Source of the DNA: a virus
Virus record (IMG/VR): IMGVR_UViG_3300044998_001094
Coordinates: 1 to 49,531 of that record
DNA: 49,531 nt
Reading direction: 5' to 3' (one strand)
Of the stretch, positions 20,621 to 29,920 are shown one piece after another. Numbering within the stretch: position 1 is the first letter of the stretch; every line of letters begins with the position of its first letter. Below the pieces are notes generated by a model, which saw only the letters and a list, made by a program, of their open reading frames with translations, was not told the origin of the DNA and ran no database searches. The position numbers and the translations under genes are program-made.

Positions 20621-22456
20621 CTAGACGTGTTGAAGCTGGCGGCCCTTAATCATGGACTCGTATTCCTGCTGCCTCTCAAACCAGTAGTCGCTCGGCAGGC
20701 GGACATCAAACGTGGGTTCGCCGGCGCGCTGTATCTTGAACCCCTTTTGCCGGGCCATTTCCAGCGCGGTTACGAGCCAGTCAAACAGGTCGGGTGAGCG
20801 GGCCATCCGGGCGCGGGCCTTGGGGTCATGCTTGGACTCGACGAAAATCTTGTTGGCCTTGGAACGGCCGTATTCGCGGGAACACCCCTCTTTCATCACG
20901 TCCTCGGGCAGCCCGCGCATCTGCCCGCACTCGATGGTGTAACGTGCGGAAAACCAAAGCTCGGTCACAAAGTCGTAGTAGTGCTCGTCGCACCGCTTGT
21001 GCCGGCGATGGTCGCCGTCCTGAATGTAAAGGTCATGCCGCACCGGGCGCGTGGACGGCTTGCCGCCAAACTCGATGGGCTGCGGGGTTCTGGACCCCAT
21101 GATGCGGGCAAAGGCCGCACCGAGCGTCCCTCGCCCGGTGGAGTCGTATCCGATGTTCTCCGGCGGAATCCCCAGCGCCTCGCACTCTTGGCGGACAAAC
21201 TCGGCAATCTGGTCCTCCGGCGTCATGGACACCGAGACCGAGATGGGAACAATCTTGGGAGGGTGAACGCAAAAAATCTGCGTGCCGTCCTTGGAGTCTC
21301 CAAACTCGGCGTAGCCGGCAACGCAGCGGTCGCCGCCGGTGCCGGAGTAGGCCGCGTCCACCGCATAGACCATCGTTCTCGGCGTGCCCAGCCATTCGGG
21401 TGGTTCGTTGGCCCGGTGGATGCGGCACAGGTCCGGCGTGATGACGCGACGGGCCAGAAGCCCGGTTTTCATCACGCCAACGCACTGCGAGTAGTATTCC
21501 GCACTGTCCGGCCCCCAGAATGACAGAACCTCGTCAATCTTCCCCTTGTGAATCAGATACGGGTAGCGCGGCTTCTGGCTTTCCGGGAAGTCAAAGTTCG
21601 GGGAGTCCGTCCCGACAAAGTTGACGGTCTTGCCGTTGAGAAACCTGTTTTTCCAGACCGTTGTTTTTTTCGGCTCGGGCATGGCTCCCCAGCCAATTTC
21701 CGGCTCGGCCGCCTGCCCCAGAGGGTCTCCGGGGTCGTTGGGGTTGCCGATGGGGATGAAGCGGAAAAACTCCTTGCCGCCAAGGTTGGACACCGCCGAC
21801 AGGAAGGTTGGCCCCATCGCTTGGCACTCGTCGGCGATAAACACCAACCGCTTGCTCTTGATGCCGATATACTTGCCAAGCCCGACATACTGGCCGCCCT
21901 GCAAGCAGGGGATGCAGATGATGCCGCGATTGAGAACCTTCCCCTTCTTTTTGCCGGTCGCCTCGTCCGGCGGTGTTTCCGTTGTGATGGCGTGGAGAGA
22001 CTCGAAAATCTGGCCGGGCAGCCACGGGAAGGCGTCGGTGGCCCGGTTGTAAAGTCCCTTCATCGCGCCCCACACGCGAAGCTCCAGCCCGCGAACGTCG
22101 GTTGAGGACACCAAAACGCAGGTCTCCTTCGGCCAGCAAAAGTAGTTCACAAGGCCGAACTTGGAGGCGGTATATGTCTTGGCGGAGTCCTTGGGTCCCA
22201 GCAGGCAGGTCACGGTGTTGTTGACGAACTCCCGGATGGCAAGGTCGCACCACCGATGCCAGTCGTCCTCCGGCCAAAGCAGCATCATCGCCGCCTTGTA
22301 GTGCTCGAACATCCCCAGCCCGTATTCCTTTTCCTCCCTTTTGTTCCGCCAGAACCCCCCGTTGCGAAGCATGAAAAACTCGATGGCCAGCGGGTTGGTT
22401 CCGGCCGGCCATTGCAGCCCGTATTTCTCAAAGGTTGTTGACGAACCGGCCGGCAT
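20621..22456 (-). CDS. terL: Terminase large subunit, 611 residues
   Basis: The ATPase domain has a variant Walker A (GPKDSAKT, residues 87-94, with Ala where Gly is usual) and Walker B LVFIADE (204-210). The RNase H-like nuclease has its first Asp in YAVDAAYSGTGGD (D367), a second in IGYDSTGRG (D438) and a C-terminal acidic segment SPDLFDWL. TerL drives ATP-powered packaging through the portal and cuts the DNA. Length is normal for the family. It is first in the leftward packaging operon, 38 bp from a divergent fibre gene. Confidence 0.93.
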   Translation of the reverse strand: MPAGSSTTFEKYGLQWPAGTNPLAIEFFMLRNGGFWRNKREEKEYGLGMFEHYKAAMMLLWPEDDWHRWCDLAIREFVNNTVTCLLGPKDSAKTYTASKFGLVNYFCWPKETCVLVSSTDVRGLELRVWGAMKGLYNRATDAFPWLPGQIFESLHAITTETPPDEATGKKKGKVLNRGIICIPCLQGGQYVGLGKYIGIKSKRLVFIADECQAMGPTFLSAVSNLGGKEFFRFIPIGNPNDPGDPLGQAAEPEIGWGAMPEPKKTTVWKNRFLNGKTVNFVGTDSPNFDFPESQKPRYPYLIHKGKIDEVLSFWGPDSAEYYSQCVGVMKTGLLARRVITPDLCRIHRANEPPEWLGTPRTMVYAVDAAYSGTGGDRCVAGYAEFGDSKDGTQIFCVHPPKIVPISVSVSMTPEDQIAEFVRQECEALGIPPENIGYDSTGRGTLGAAFARIMGSRTPQPIEFGGKPSTRPVRHDLYIQDGDHRRHKRCDEHYYDFVTELWFSARYTIECGQMRGLPEDVMKEGCSREYGRSKANKIFVESKHDPKARARMARSPDLFDWLVTALEMARQKGFKIQRAGEPTFDVRLPSDYWFERQQEYESMIKGRQLQHV

Positions 22457-22494
22457 GGCGCAAGTGTTGGACGTGAATTAACCTTTTCCCCGCC

Positions 22495-23370
22495 ATGCCC
22501 GCAACCCAAAGCTGCACCCCTTGTTGCACCACCCCGCAAAGCGTAGAGATACCCGGCCCGGAGGGGGACGCGGGCATCAACGGCGCGGACGGCCAAAACG
22601 CCTTCACCACCACGACGGCCAGTTTCAACGTGCCGTCCGTCGGGAACACCGTTGTGGTCGCCGTTCAAAACTCCAACTGGATGGTCGCCGGGCAGGTCGT
22701 GGTCACGGACGGCCCGGCCCACTTCCTCGTGGACTCCATCGGCAGCCCCACCAGCGTCACCTTGGAGTTCTTGGGGTATGCAGGAGACGTTGCCCCGTCC
22801 TCCACGGTGGCCTCCGGTTCCAAGGTTTCGCCGTCCGGTGTCGCCTCCCCGCTGTCCGCCCCGCTGCCAACGTCGCTGACGGACAACTCGACCGGCACCG
22901 CGAGCAATACCATCGCCGCCGGGGTGGGGGTTTCAACTCTCGTTTTCCCGCTTTCATCTTTGGCAACGGGAATTGTCTCCGGGGCGATGGACATTGTGAC
23001 CGGATTTACTCCGGGATACAGGTTCAAACTGCTCGCCTTCGGTTTTGTCACCACCATCGTTGGGGCCGGGGCCGGGGCGTCGCAGGTTTTCAACCTTGAA
23101 ATCAACTCCACGGACGTGACGGGGGGCGTTTTGACCCTGAATCTGGCCGCCACGGACACGGTGGGCGAGAATACCGCCGCAACGGCCATCACCGCCGACA
23201 ACGTGGGCAGCGCAACCGACACTATTTCCATCGAAAAAGCCTCCGGCGGCACCGTTTTTACTTCGGGCGCAGGGTTCTTCTGGGTTCAGATTCAAAACAT
23301 GGACACCGCAGACGCGGTTGCGTCCCTCGCCGAGCATGTCAACGACCTGATTACATCGTTGACGCCGTAA
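22495..23370 (+). CDS. Virion surface protein with collagen-like segment, 291 residues
   Basis: A Cys-rich start (SCTPCCTTPQS) is followed by a short Gly-X-Y run (GPEGDAGINGADGQ), then a long Val/Thr/Gly beta region. Collagen-like runs with beta domains are typical of phage fibres and head spikes. It starts the rightward tail operon, divergent from TerL with only 38 bp between. No ribosome site is visible. Confidence 0.7.
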   Translation: MPATQSCTPCCTTPQSVEIPGPEGDAGINGADGQNAFTTTTASFNVPSVGNTVVVAVQNSNWMVAGQVVVTDGPAHFLVDSIGSPTSVTLEFLGYAGDVAPSSTVASGSKVSPSGVASPLSAPLPTSLTDNSTGTASNTIAAGVGVSTLVFPLSSLATGIVSGAMDIVTGFTPGYRFKLLAFGFVTTIVGAGAGASQVFNLEINSTDVTGGVLTLNLAATDTVGENTAATAITADNVGSATDTISIEKASGGTVFTSGAGFFWVQIQNMDTADAVASLAEHVNDLITSLTP

Positions 23371-23389
23371 AAAAACAGGATGCGGACGC

Positions 23390-25408
23390 ATGGAATTGAC
23401 CGCAAGCCTTGGTCCGTTCGACGCCGGCGTAAATGCCGGCGTTTCTCCGCTGATTTTGCCGGACAACCAGCTTGCTTCTGCGACCAACGCCACGGTGCGC
23501 GGCACCTATGTTCGCCAGCGGCCGTGTTTTCGCAGAATCGCCATCAATTCCAGTGACGGCGCGATAAAGCAGGCCGCCACCAAGGCGTATTTTCAGGGCG
23601 CAACCTACTTTGCGCCCGACAACCAGCCCGAGTGTCTGGTCGCCGCCATCGGCGGCAGGCTTTTCCGGTTTGTTCCCTCCGATTTTTCCGCCGATGTCTC
23701 CGAGCACACGGTGGCCGGAGACCCAAACCCGGCCGACCGGCCGCAGGCGTGGCTTTGGCAGGCCGAAAAGTGGGTCATCTGGAACGACGGCCTGAGTCGC
23801 CCGGTGTTTTTTGACGGCACGGTGTCGTTTCGCTCCAACTGGAACACGCCGCTGTCGTTTTCCACCGCCACGGCGACCAACCCCCTCGTGGTTCCGGCGA
23901 TAGGCTCAACGACCGTGGCCACACCAACCTTTGCCGATACTTCAAACATGGAGGAGGGGGACATCCTCACCTTTCAGGGCATCGGCCAGTTTCTAGTGCA
24001 ATCGGTTGACAGCCCAACCACGGCAACACTGGTCAACGTCAACGCCTCACCGACCGGGAAAACCATTCCTGTCGGCACGATTGTGACATGGCAGCACATT
24101 GGCGAGCAGTTGCCCCCGGGACGGATGGGCACCTACGGCTTGGGGCGCAACTGGGTTTCGCTGGTGGACGGCAAGCAGTTCATCGCGTCCGACTTGGTGG
24201 GAGGCTCGTCCGGCACCATCGCCGAGGGGTTCCGTGACGCCGTGCTTTACGTCACGGAGAACAGCTATCTGGCGGGGGGCGGCAACTTCACGGTTCCGGG
24301 GTCGGTCGGCGACATTCAGGCGATGCGTTTCACCGCAACGCTGGACGCCTCTCTCGGGCAGGGTCCCTTGCAGGTGTTCACCTACAACACCGTGTTCTCC
24401 TGCAACGCCCCGGTGGACCGCGCTTCTTGGCAGGATTTGGTCAACCCGATACTCACCGAGTCCCTGATTGCCAGCGGTGCCGTGTCCCAAAACGCCACCG
24501 TGAACGTCAACGGGGACCTGACGTTTCGCTCGGTTGACGGATTGCGCTCGCTGATTCTGGCGCGCCGGGAGTTCTCCACTTGGGGAAACACCCCCATCTC
24601 CCGCGAAGTGCAACCGCTGCTGGACCGGGACGAGCCTTCCGCGCTGTCGTGGGCGTCGGCCATCGTTTTCGACAACCGCCTTCTGGTGACGGCATCGCCC
24701 TCGCAGCACGAGCTTGGCGTGTATTTCCGGGCCATCGTCCCGCTAAACTTCGATGCCCTCTCCTCGCTCCGGGGAAAGGCCCCGGCGGTCTATGATTCAC
24801 TGGCTTGGAGCGGCCTCAACGTCTTGCAGCTTGTCACCGGCAATTTCAACCGCAAGCCAAGGGCGTTCGCGTTCACGCTCAACACCACCACCAGCGAGAT
24901 TGAGCTTTACGAAATCCTCACCACCGATGCGGCCGACTACGACAACGACAACAGCGAAAACCCGGTGTCCGTTGTCTGGACCTTGGAGACCCCGGCCATG
25001 TTCCGCTACGCCAAGGATGACCCGCGCAGCGAGGCTTACAAGCGACTGAGCGACGGCGAGATTTTTGTGGACCAACTGAAGGGCGAGGTTGTTTTTCAAG
25101 CCTTCTGGCGGCCCGACCAGTGGCCGTGTTGGATTCCTTGGCATCACTGGAAGGAGTGCGCCGCGCCCGGTGACGACGGAGCCACCCGGCCGCAGTTTCG
25201 TCCGCGCATGGGTCTCGGTGAGCCGCCCTCGCTGCCTTGCGACGAAACGAACAACCGGCCGCTGCGCGAGGGTTACACGTTTCAGTTCAAGCTCATCATC
25301 ACCGGCAGGTGCCGGCTGCTGGGAATCCGTCTGAAGGCGGACACCATACCGCAACCGAAATACGCCCGGCCGAACTGCTGCCTGTCGGACAACGCTGGCG
25401 AAACATGA
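23390..25408 (+). CDS. Tail nozzle (tubular protein B-like), 672 residues
   Basis: The protein is almost wholly beta-rich and starts with the pattern GPFDAGVNAGVSPLILPDNQ, typical of podovirus tail nozzle or tubular B proteins that list viral attachment blades. The bladed repeats (WLWQAEKWVIWNDGLSRPVF; GTYGLGRNWVSLVDGKQFIA) suggest a propeller. It would form the distal tail tube together with the adaptor at 27232. The Cys-rich C-terminus (ARPNCCLSDNAGET) overlaps the next gene by ATGA. Confidence 0.78.
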   Translation: MELTASLGPFDAGVNAGVSPLILPDNQLASATNATVRGTYVRQRPCFRRIAINSSDGAIKQAATKAYFQGATYFAPDNQPECLVAAIGGRLFRFVPSDFSADVSEHTVAGDPNPADRPQAWLWQAEKWVIWNDGLSRPVFFDGTVSFRSNWNTPLSFSTATATNPLVVPAIGSTTVATPTFADTSNMEEGDILTFQGIGQFLVQSVDSPTTATLVNVNASPTGKTIPVGTIVTWQHIGEQLPPGRMGTYGLGRNWVSLVDGKQFIASDLVGGSSGTIAEGFRDAVLYVTENSYLAGGGNFTVPGSVGDIQAMRFTATLDASLGQGPLQVFTYNTVFSCNAPVDRASWQDLVNPILTESLIASGAVSQNATVNVNGDLTFRSVDGLRSLILARREFSTWGNTPISREVQPLLDRDEPSALSWASAIVFDNRLLVTASPSQHELGVYFRAIVPLNFDALSSLRGKAPAVYDSLAWSGLNVLQLVTGNFNRKPRAFAFTLNTTTSEIELYEILTTDAADYDNDNSENPVSVVWTLETPAMFRYAKDDPRSEAYKRLSDGEIFVDQLKGEVVFQAFWRPDQWPCWIPWHHWKECAAPGDDGATRPQFRPRMGLGEPPSLPCDETNNRPLREGYTFQFKLIITGRCRLLGIRLKADTIPQPKYARPNCCLSDNAGET

Positions 25409-27177
25409 GTGACTGCCCGACATGCGGAGCGATTCCCTGCGGAACGGTTGACGACATTGACCTGTTCTCGCTGCAATCGGAGACGTTCCCGTTCGTCCTG
25501 AACTGTCCGCCGGGATACGACTGCACCGGTCTTTCCTCGTTCAACATGCTGTGCTGCGGCCAGAGCATCGGCGAGGTTTTCCCGAATGACGCCACACTGG
25601 AGCAACGGCTGGAAATCATCCGCCGCGTCGTCCAGCGGTGCTTCGTCGCCCAGCTTTCGTGCGAGAACGTCAACGAGCCGGTCCTTCTGCCGCCATCCGG
25701 CGGGTCCGGCGGCGGCGGTTTCAGGGTTTATTACTCGCGCCCGCAGGCATACACGGTTTTCTGCCCGGACGGGACGCCGTTCACGTATTCCGCCCGGGCC
25801 GGGTTGTTCGCCAGTTTTTCTCAGGAGGCGGCCGATGCGGCGGCGATGCGATTTGCCCGGGCGCAGGCGGCTTCGCTTCGGATATGCCTTAGAGGCATCC
25901 CGGGTTTTATTTGTGCCGGAAACGAAACGGCCATTCCCATTGTCGCCACCGGGGGCGGGCTGGCCGAGCCGCCGGCCATGAACTACTGGCAGGTGGAGTC
26001 GGGGTCCGTCCCGACGGGCATGTTGCTGGGCGACGGATACCTTCCCGGCTCGTCCGGGTCTGCGGCGGCCATTCTGGCCGGAACTCCGTCCGCTGGCGGG
26101 CAGTACCAGTTTCGCGTCCGCGTCACCGGGGAGGCCGGCGCAACGCAGTCCAAGGAGTATTCCGTCTGCGTGGTGGAAATCACCCCGGACGAACTCCCGG
26201 AGGTTGTTGAGGACGAGCCTTATTCGCAGCAGTTGTCGGTCAGCGCGTGCGCCGGCGCGGCCGCATGGACGATTGTCAGCGGCACGCTTCCGGCCGGGCT
26301 GACCCTGTCCCCGGACGGACTTATCTCCGGCACGCCAACCGAACAGCCTTCAGGCCCCATCACGGTCCGGGCAACCATTGTGGTCTCGGAGGACGGGGAC
26401 ACCTTGGATTGCGAGCGGGAAATATCGTTTGCCGAGCCGCCGCCGGAGAACGAGGCGCTCGCATGGTGGAGAATGGAGGAGGCCAGCGGCAACCGCATTG
26501 ATGCCATAAACAGCGTGGAGCTTGAGCCAACTCAAGACCTAAGCTGGGCCGGGCCACCGCCAGAAGGTCCATACGGTCCGGCCTTCGCCTTGGTGTCAGG
26601 GACATCCGGGAAGGTCGGCGGTGCCGTTGAGCTTAGTGGGGCGCAGGGGGACTTTTTTGGTGGCAACTTTTGGGTTCCGTTTGTGGACCTGCACCAAGTT
26701 TCAGGTTACTCCACAACGACCAGCCCGGGCACCGGGTTGTCCATGATTCTGTGGGTGAAATACAACACCCCCATGCTCGTGGATTACTATGCCCAGTGGG
26801 TTCTGGACTCCGGGCGCGGGCTTATTCTCAGGTTTTCAGGTTCCGTGATTGAGGTTGAAACCGGGGGGAGCGGGAACGTCTCCGCCCCGTTCTCCCCGGA
26901 CGGAAACTGGCATTTTGTCTTTTGCAGCTATGACCCCGGCACCAACACGGTGAAACTAAGCATTGATGACGGCACCGTCTATTCCACCGGGACGGTCCTG
27001 CCGATTCCACCGGGAACATCGGGCAGCGTGACAGCCTATCCGGGAACCGGACTTCCCATTACCGGAGGAGGGTTTGCCTTTTCGCTGGATGAATGGGCCT
27101 TGTTTGATGCCCCGCTCACGCCGGAACAGGTCACGTTCTTCTATAACGGTGGCGCTGGCAGGACCTATCCTTATTAA
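25405..27177 (+). CDS. Tail receptor-binding protein with He_PIG and LamG-like domains, 590 residues
   Basis: The N-terminus is Cys-rich (MSDCPTCGAIPC, PPGYDCTGLSSFNMLCC), a probable attachment domain. Residues 180-340 contain two immunoglobulin-like repeats; the second reads WTIVSGTLPAGLTLSPDGLI then SGTPTE, the He_PIG signature. The remainder (EALAWWRMEEASGNRIDAIN, then DGNWHFVFCSYDPG and LDEWALFDAPLTPEQV) is a concanavalin/LamG fold that binds sugars. It should recognise cell-surface glycans. It is coupled to the nozzle gene by ATGA. Confidence 0.82.
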   Translation: MSDCPTCGAIPCGTVDDIDLFSLQSETFPFVLNCPPGYDCTGLSSFNMLCCGQSIGEVFPNDATLEQRLEIIRRVVQRCFVAQLSCENVNEPVLLPPSGGSGGGGFRVYYSRPQAYTVFCPDGTPFTYSARAGLFASFSQEAADAAAMRFARAQAASLRICLRGIPGFICAGNETAIPIVATGGGLAEPPAMNYWQVESGSVPTGMLLGDGYLPGSSGSAAAILAGTPSAGGQYQFRVRVTGEAGATQSKEYSVCVVEITPDELPEVVEDEPYSQQLSVSACAGAAAWTIVSGTLPAGLTLSPDGLISGTPTEQPSGPITVRATIVVSEDGDTLDCEREISFAEPPPENEALAWWRMEEASGNRIDAINSVELEPTQDLSWAGPPPEGPYGPAFALVSGTSGKVGGAVELSGAQGDFFGGNFWVPFVDLHQVSGYSTTTSPGTGLSMILWVKYNTPMLVDYYAQWVLDSGRGLILRFSGSVIEVETGGSGNVSAPFSPDGNWHFVFCSYDPGTNTVKLSIDDGTVYSTGTVLPIPPGTSGSVTAYPGTGLPITGGGFAFSLDEWALFDAPLTPEQVTFFYNGGAGRTYPY

Positions 27178-27231
27178 CCAGAAAACTCTTGCTCTTTATC
27201 CTTACAGGGGCCAGTAGTTTTCCGTGCCGCC
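27178..27231 (+). promoter_or_regulatory. Short leader shared with the capsid control region
   Basis: This 54-bp gap carries AGTAGTTTTCCG, which also occurs at 10675-10686 upstream of the capsid operon in the same orientation. TTGCTC and downstream AT-rich bases could be a weak promoter. A shared 12-mer in front of two late operons is suggestive only. Confidence 0.3.
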
Positions 27232-28239
27232 ATGCTGCTTACCCTGAAAGAAGCCCGGGAATCCTCGCTTGCTGACATCGCCAGCGCGTGCCCGTCGTCA
27301 GCCAAGTTCGCGTCCCTGCTCAACGAGGCCACCGAGCGGCTCCTGCGGCGTGGCGACTGGGAGAAAACCGTTGTCCCGATTTACGTCTGTGTCCGGCGCG
27401 GGTGTGTCACCTTCCCGCGCTACGTTGGTTCGGTTCGCAAGGCCAACGTTTGCTCGCACAGCGTCCCGCTGAACAACAACTGGTATTCGTTTCTCGACTT
27501 TGACGCCGGGCGCAACTGGCGTTCCTGCTACTGGTATGGGTGGCTCGGGTCGCAGTTGCAGATGACGCAGACCTATCCGGCCCCGACGTTTGACGACATT
27601 TACGGCGACGGGCGGCTGGTGCGCGTGTATCCGCAGGCCAACGCCGACGTGGGCAGGACCGTGAAGATTTTCGGTCTGGACAACCACGGGCAGGAACTCA
27701 AGACGCGCGAAAACGACGGCTCTTGGACGCCGGGAATCACCATCACCATCGCCAAGCCGTTCGGCAGCAGCAGCGTTTTCGTCAGGAAAATTGAGCGCGT
27801 CATCAAGGATGAGACCACCGGCCCGGTCTCGATGTTTGCCTACAACGCTGACGGCGATTTCCTTGAACCGCTGGCGACTTACGAGCCTTCGGAAACCAAC
27901 CCGGAATATGTCCGCTTCAGAATCACCGGCGGCTGGCCCGGTTGCGGTTCCGGCGAGTCCTCTTGCAGCGAAACAATGCCGCTGGTGGCAATGGTGAAGC
28001 TGCGCTTCGTGCCGGCCAAGCTCGACACCGACTTGGTGCTGGTGGACAACTTGCAGGCCCTCAAGGAGATGATTCAGTCCATCCGCTACGCCGAGCAGGG
28101 CGAGGTTGCGCTGGCCTCCCAGTTCGAGGCGCGCGCCATCAGGGAGTTGAACATGGGTCTCCGCAACTCCGGCGACGACAGCATTGCCATTTCGGTTGAA
28201 CCGTTCAACGGCGTTTACGCCGGTCAGCGAATGTATTGA
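27232..28239 (+). CDS. Tail adaptor / tubular protein A-like, 335 residues
   Basis: The start LLTLKEARESSLADIASACP and SLLNEATERLLRRGDWEKTV form a helical domain like that of head-tail adaptors, and the C-terminal helix (LQALKEMIQSIRYAEQGEVA) continues it around a beta centre. Such proteins bind the portal and hold the nozzle. Pairing with the nozzle gene upstream supports this. There is no Shine-Dalgarno site (GCCGCC precedes ATG). Confidence 0.72.
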   Translation: MLLTLKEARESSLADIASACPSSAKFASLLNEATERLLRRGDWEKTVVPIYVCVRRGCVTFPRYVGSVRKANVCSHSVPLNNNWYSFLDFDAGRNWRSCYWYGWLGSQLQMTQTYPAPTFDDIYGDGRLVRVYPQANADVGRTVKIFGLDNHGQELKTRENDGSWTPGITITIAKPFGSSSVFVRKIERVIKDETTGPVSMFAYNADGDFLEPLATYEPSETNPEYVRFRITGGWPGCGSGESSCSETMPLVAMVKLRFVPAKLDTDLVLVDNLQALKEMIQSIRYAEQGEVALASQFEARAIRELNMGLRNSGDDSIAISVEPFNGVYAGQRMY

Positions 28240-28241
28240 TT

Positions 28242-29099
28242 ATGGCCACCAACAGCACGCTCGCCGCCCAGTTCGGCTCCAACGCTTTCGGGACTAGGCC
28301 GGCCCCGATTGCACCGCCCAACCCGTTCAACGACTTGGCGGCGGTTTATCCCAACCTGTCCGGCACCAACGCCCTGACATCCGCCGCCATCGCCAGCCAG
28401 TTGGCGGGCCAGTTGTCGCCGTCCACGCTCGCAAACATACAGGATGCCGCCGCCCGGTTTGGTGTGGCCAGCGGGCTGCCGGGCAGCGGGCTGGTTCGCA
28501 ACCGGACCGTCCGGGACATCGGGTTGACCACGGAGCAGCAACAGCAGCGCGGCTTGCAGAATTACGCCACGGTTGCCCCGGTGATTTCCTCGACGCAAAC
28601 GCTGAACCCGGCGCTGCAAATACAGGTGGCCGACCGCAACTCGGTTTATGCCGCCGCCCCCGACCCGACGGCCGCCGCCTCTTATGCCGAGCAGCTTTAC
28701 TCCAAGTATCTGGGCATGACGCGCGGCGGTGGCGTGTCTCCGGCACGCGGCACCGTCCGGCTTGGGGGCGCGCCGTCGCTGCCCGGACGGGCCACGCCGT
28801 CGCCTGCTTCCGGCTTCGGCTACAACCCGGTGCCGGTGTGGCAGGGCGGCAACAATGCGGCGCTGCTCGCCGAGACCGAGCGGGCGCGCGCCGCCCAAGC
28901 CGCCGACATCGCCCGTCGCCAGTCCTATCTTTGGGGGGACGCCCCGGCCTACTACACCAGCCCCGGGCAGGTTCCCTACGATTTTGCCGGCGACCCGTCC
29001 AGCTTGGTGGGCACCTATCGCGGTGTGACGGACCCGGATTCTCTGGCGTGGATGGATGACTTTCTCTCTGAATACGGATACGACTGGTTCTACGAATAG
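28242..29099 (+). CDS. Internal virion or tail protein, 285 residues
   Basis: MATNSTLAAQFGSNAFGTRP begins a protein rich in Ala, Pro, Gln and Gly with no clear domain, ending in an acidic aromatic tail (SEYGYDWFYE). It sits between the adaptor and the coiled-coil and giant proteins, a position held by internal core proteins in podoviruses. An upstream TTG is rejected since the ATG at 28242 begins immediately after the previous stop. Confidence 0.7.
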   Translation: MATNSTLAAQFGSNAFGTRPAPIAPPNPFNDLAAVYPNLSGTNALTSAAIASQLAGQLSPSTLANIQDAAARFGVASGLPGSGLVRNRTVRDIGLTTEQQQQRGLQNYATVAPVISSTQTLNPALQIQVADRNSVYAAAPDPTAAASYAEQLYSKYLGMTRGGGVSPARGTVRLGGAPSLPGRATPSPASGFGYNPVPVWQGGNNAALLAETERARAAQAADIARRQSYLWGDAPAYYTSPGQVPYDFAGDPSSLVGTYRGVTDPDSLAWMDDFLSEYGYDWFYE

Positions 29100-29105
29100 G
29101 CCGCC

Positions 29106-29918
29106 ATGACTCCCGCCCCTTGGCTCCAGCCGCCGGACACGTCCAGCATCATGTCCCGTGCGTCGGCTGTTGGCGCACAGCTTCGCGCCCAGAATCTCGG
29201 CGCTGCCGAGGCTGCCGCGCGGCTGCGCTATTCCTACGATGCACTCGCTGCACAACAGGCGGAGGCCGCCATGCGTGCTGCGGCTGAACGCGAGGCGGCG
29301 GCGGCAAGGCTTATGGCCGCACGCGAGGACGCCCTCAGTCAACTGGCCGGCCGCCGCGACGCCGTGGCCGAGGACCGCCGCCAGTTTGACGAGCGGCTGG
29401 CGCTGGAAAAAAGGAAGCAGGACTTCTTTGAGAACCTGCAAAATCTCAAGCTGTCCGCGCCGGAGGCCGCGCCGGCTGATGATGGCGTCATGGACCTTCC
29501 CTCCGAGGCCGAACCCATTTTGTCGCCGGACGGGTCCATCCTCGGTTACGGCGTGAGAACGTCGCGCACCGGGCGGCAGATTTTGCCGGTGCCGAGGAGC
29601 GACGACGGGCGGCTGTCCGACCGGGACAAGTTCCGGCTGCGGGCGCTTTCGTCCGAGGCGGACAGGCTCAGGAGCGTCATCATGCTGGCGGGCCGGAACG
29701 CGGAAAAGAAGCGAGCGGCCGAGGGCGAGCTTGCCGGCATCAACCGCCAGATTGAATCCATTCTTTCCACCAAACCCAGCACGTCGCCGGCCCCGCCGCC
29801 CGACGGGATGCCGCTGCGGTTCGGCAGTGTTGCCGAGGCCGAGGCGGCAAACCTTCCCCGAGGGACGCGGATTCAAGTTTACGACAACGGCCGCTGGCGA
29901 AGCGCAACCGTCCAGTAG
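29106..29918 (+). CDS. Coiled-coil internal virion protein, 270 residues
   Basis: Residues 20-115 are Ala/Arg/Glu helical coiled coil (AAAEREAAAARLMAAREDAL), a linker follows, then a second helix (RNAEKKRAAEGELAGINRQI) and a short folded end with FGSVAEAEAANLPRGTRIQV, which resembles a small virion-protein signature. It is likely an internal core component or chaperone of the giant protein that follows 2 bp downstream. Confidence 0.7.
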   Translation: MTPAPWLQPPDTSSIMSRASAVGAQLRAQNLGAAEAAARLRYSYDALAAQQAEAAMRAAAEREAAAARLMAAREDALSQLAGRRDAVAEDRRQFDERLALEKRKQDFFENLQNLKLSAPEAAPADDGVMDLPSEAEPILSPDGSILGYGVRTSRTGRQILPVPRSDDGRLSDRDKFRLRALSSEADRLRSVIMLAGRNAEKKRAAEGELAGINRQIESILSTKPSTSPAPPPDGMPLRFGSVAEAEAANLPRGTRIQVYDNGRWRSATVQ

Positions 29919-29920
29919 CC

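Noticed and set aside
28224-29876. 550-codon minus-strand frame opposite two virion genes
   Set aside because: Shadow of two plus-strand genes that abut in the tail operon; no start signal and no recognisable domain.
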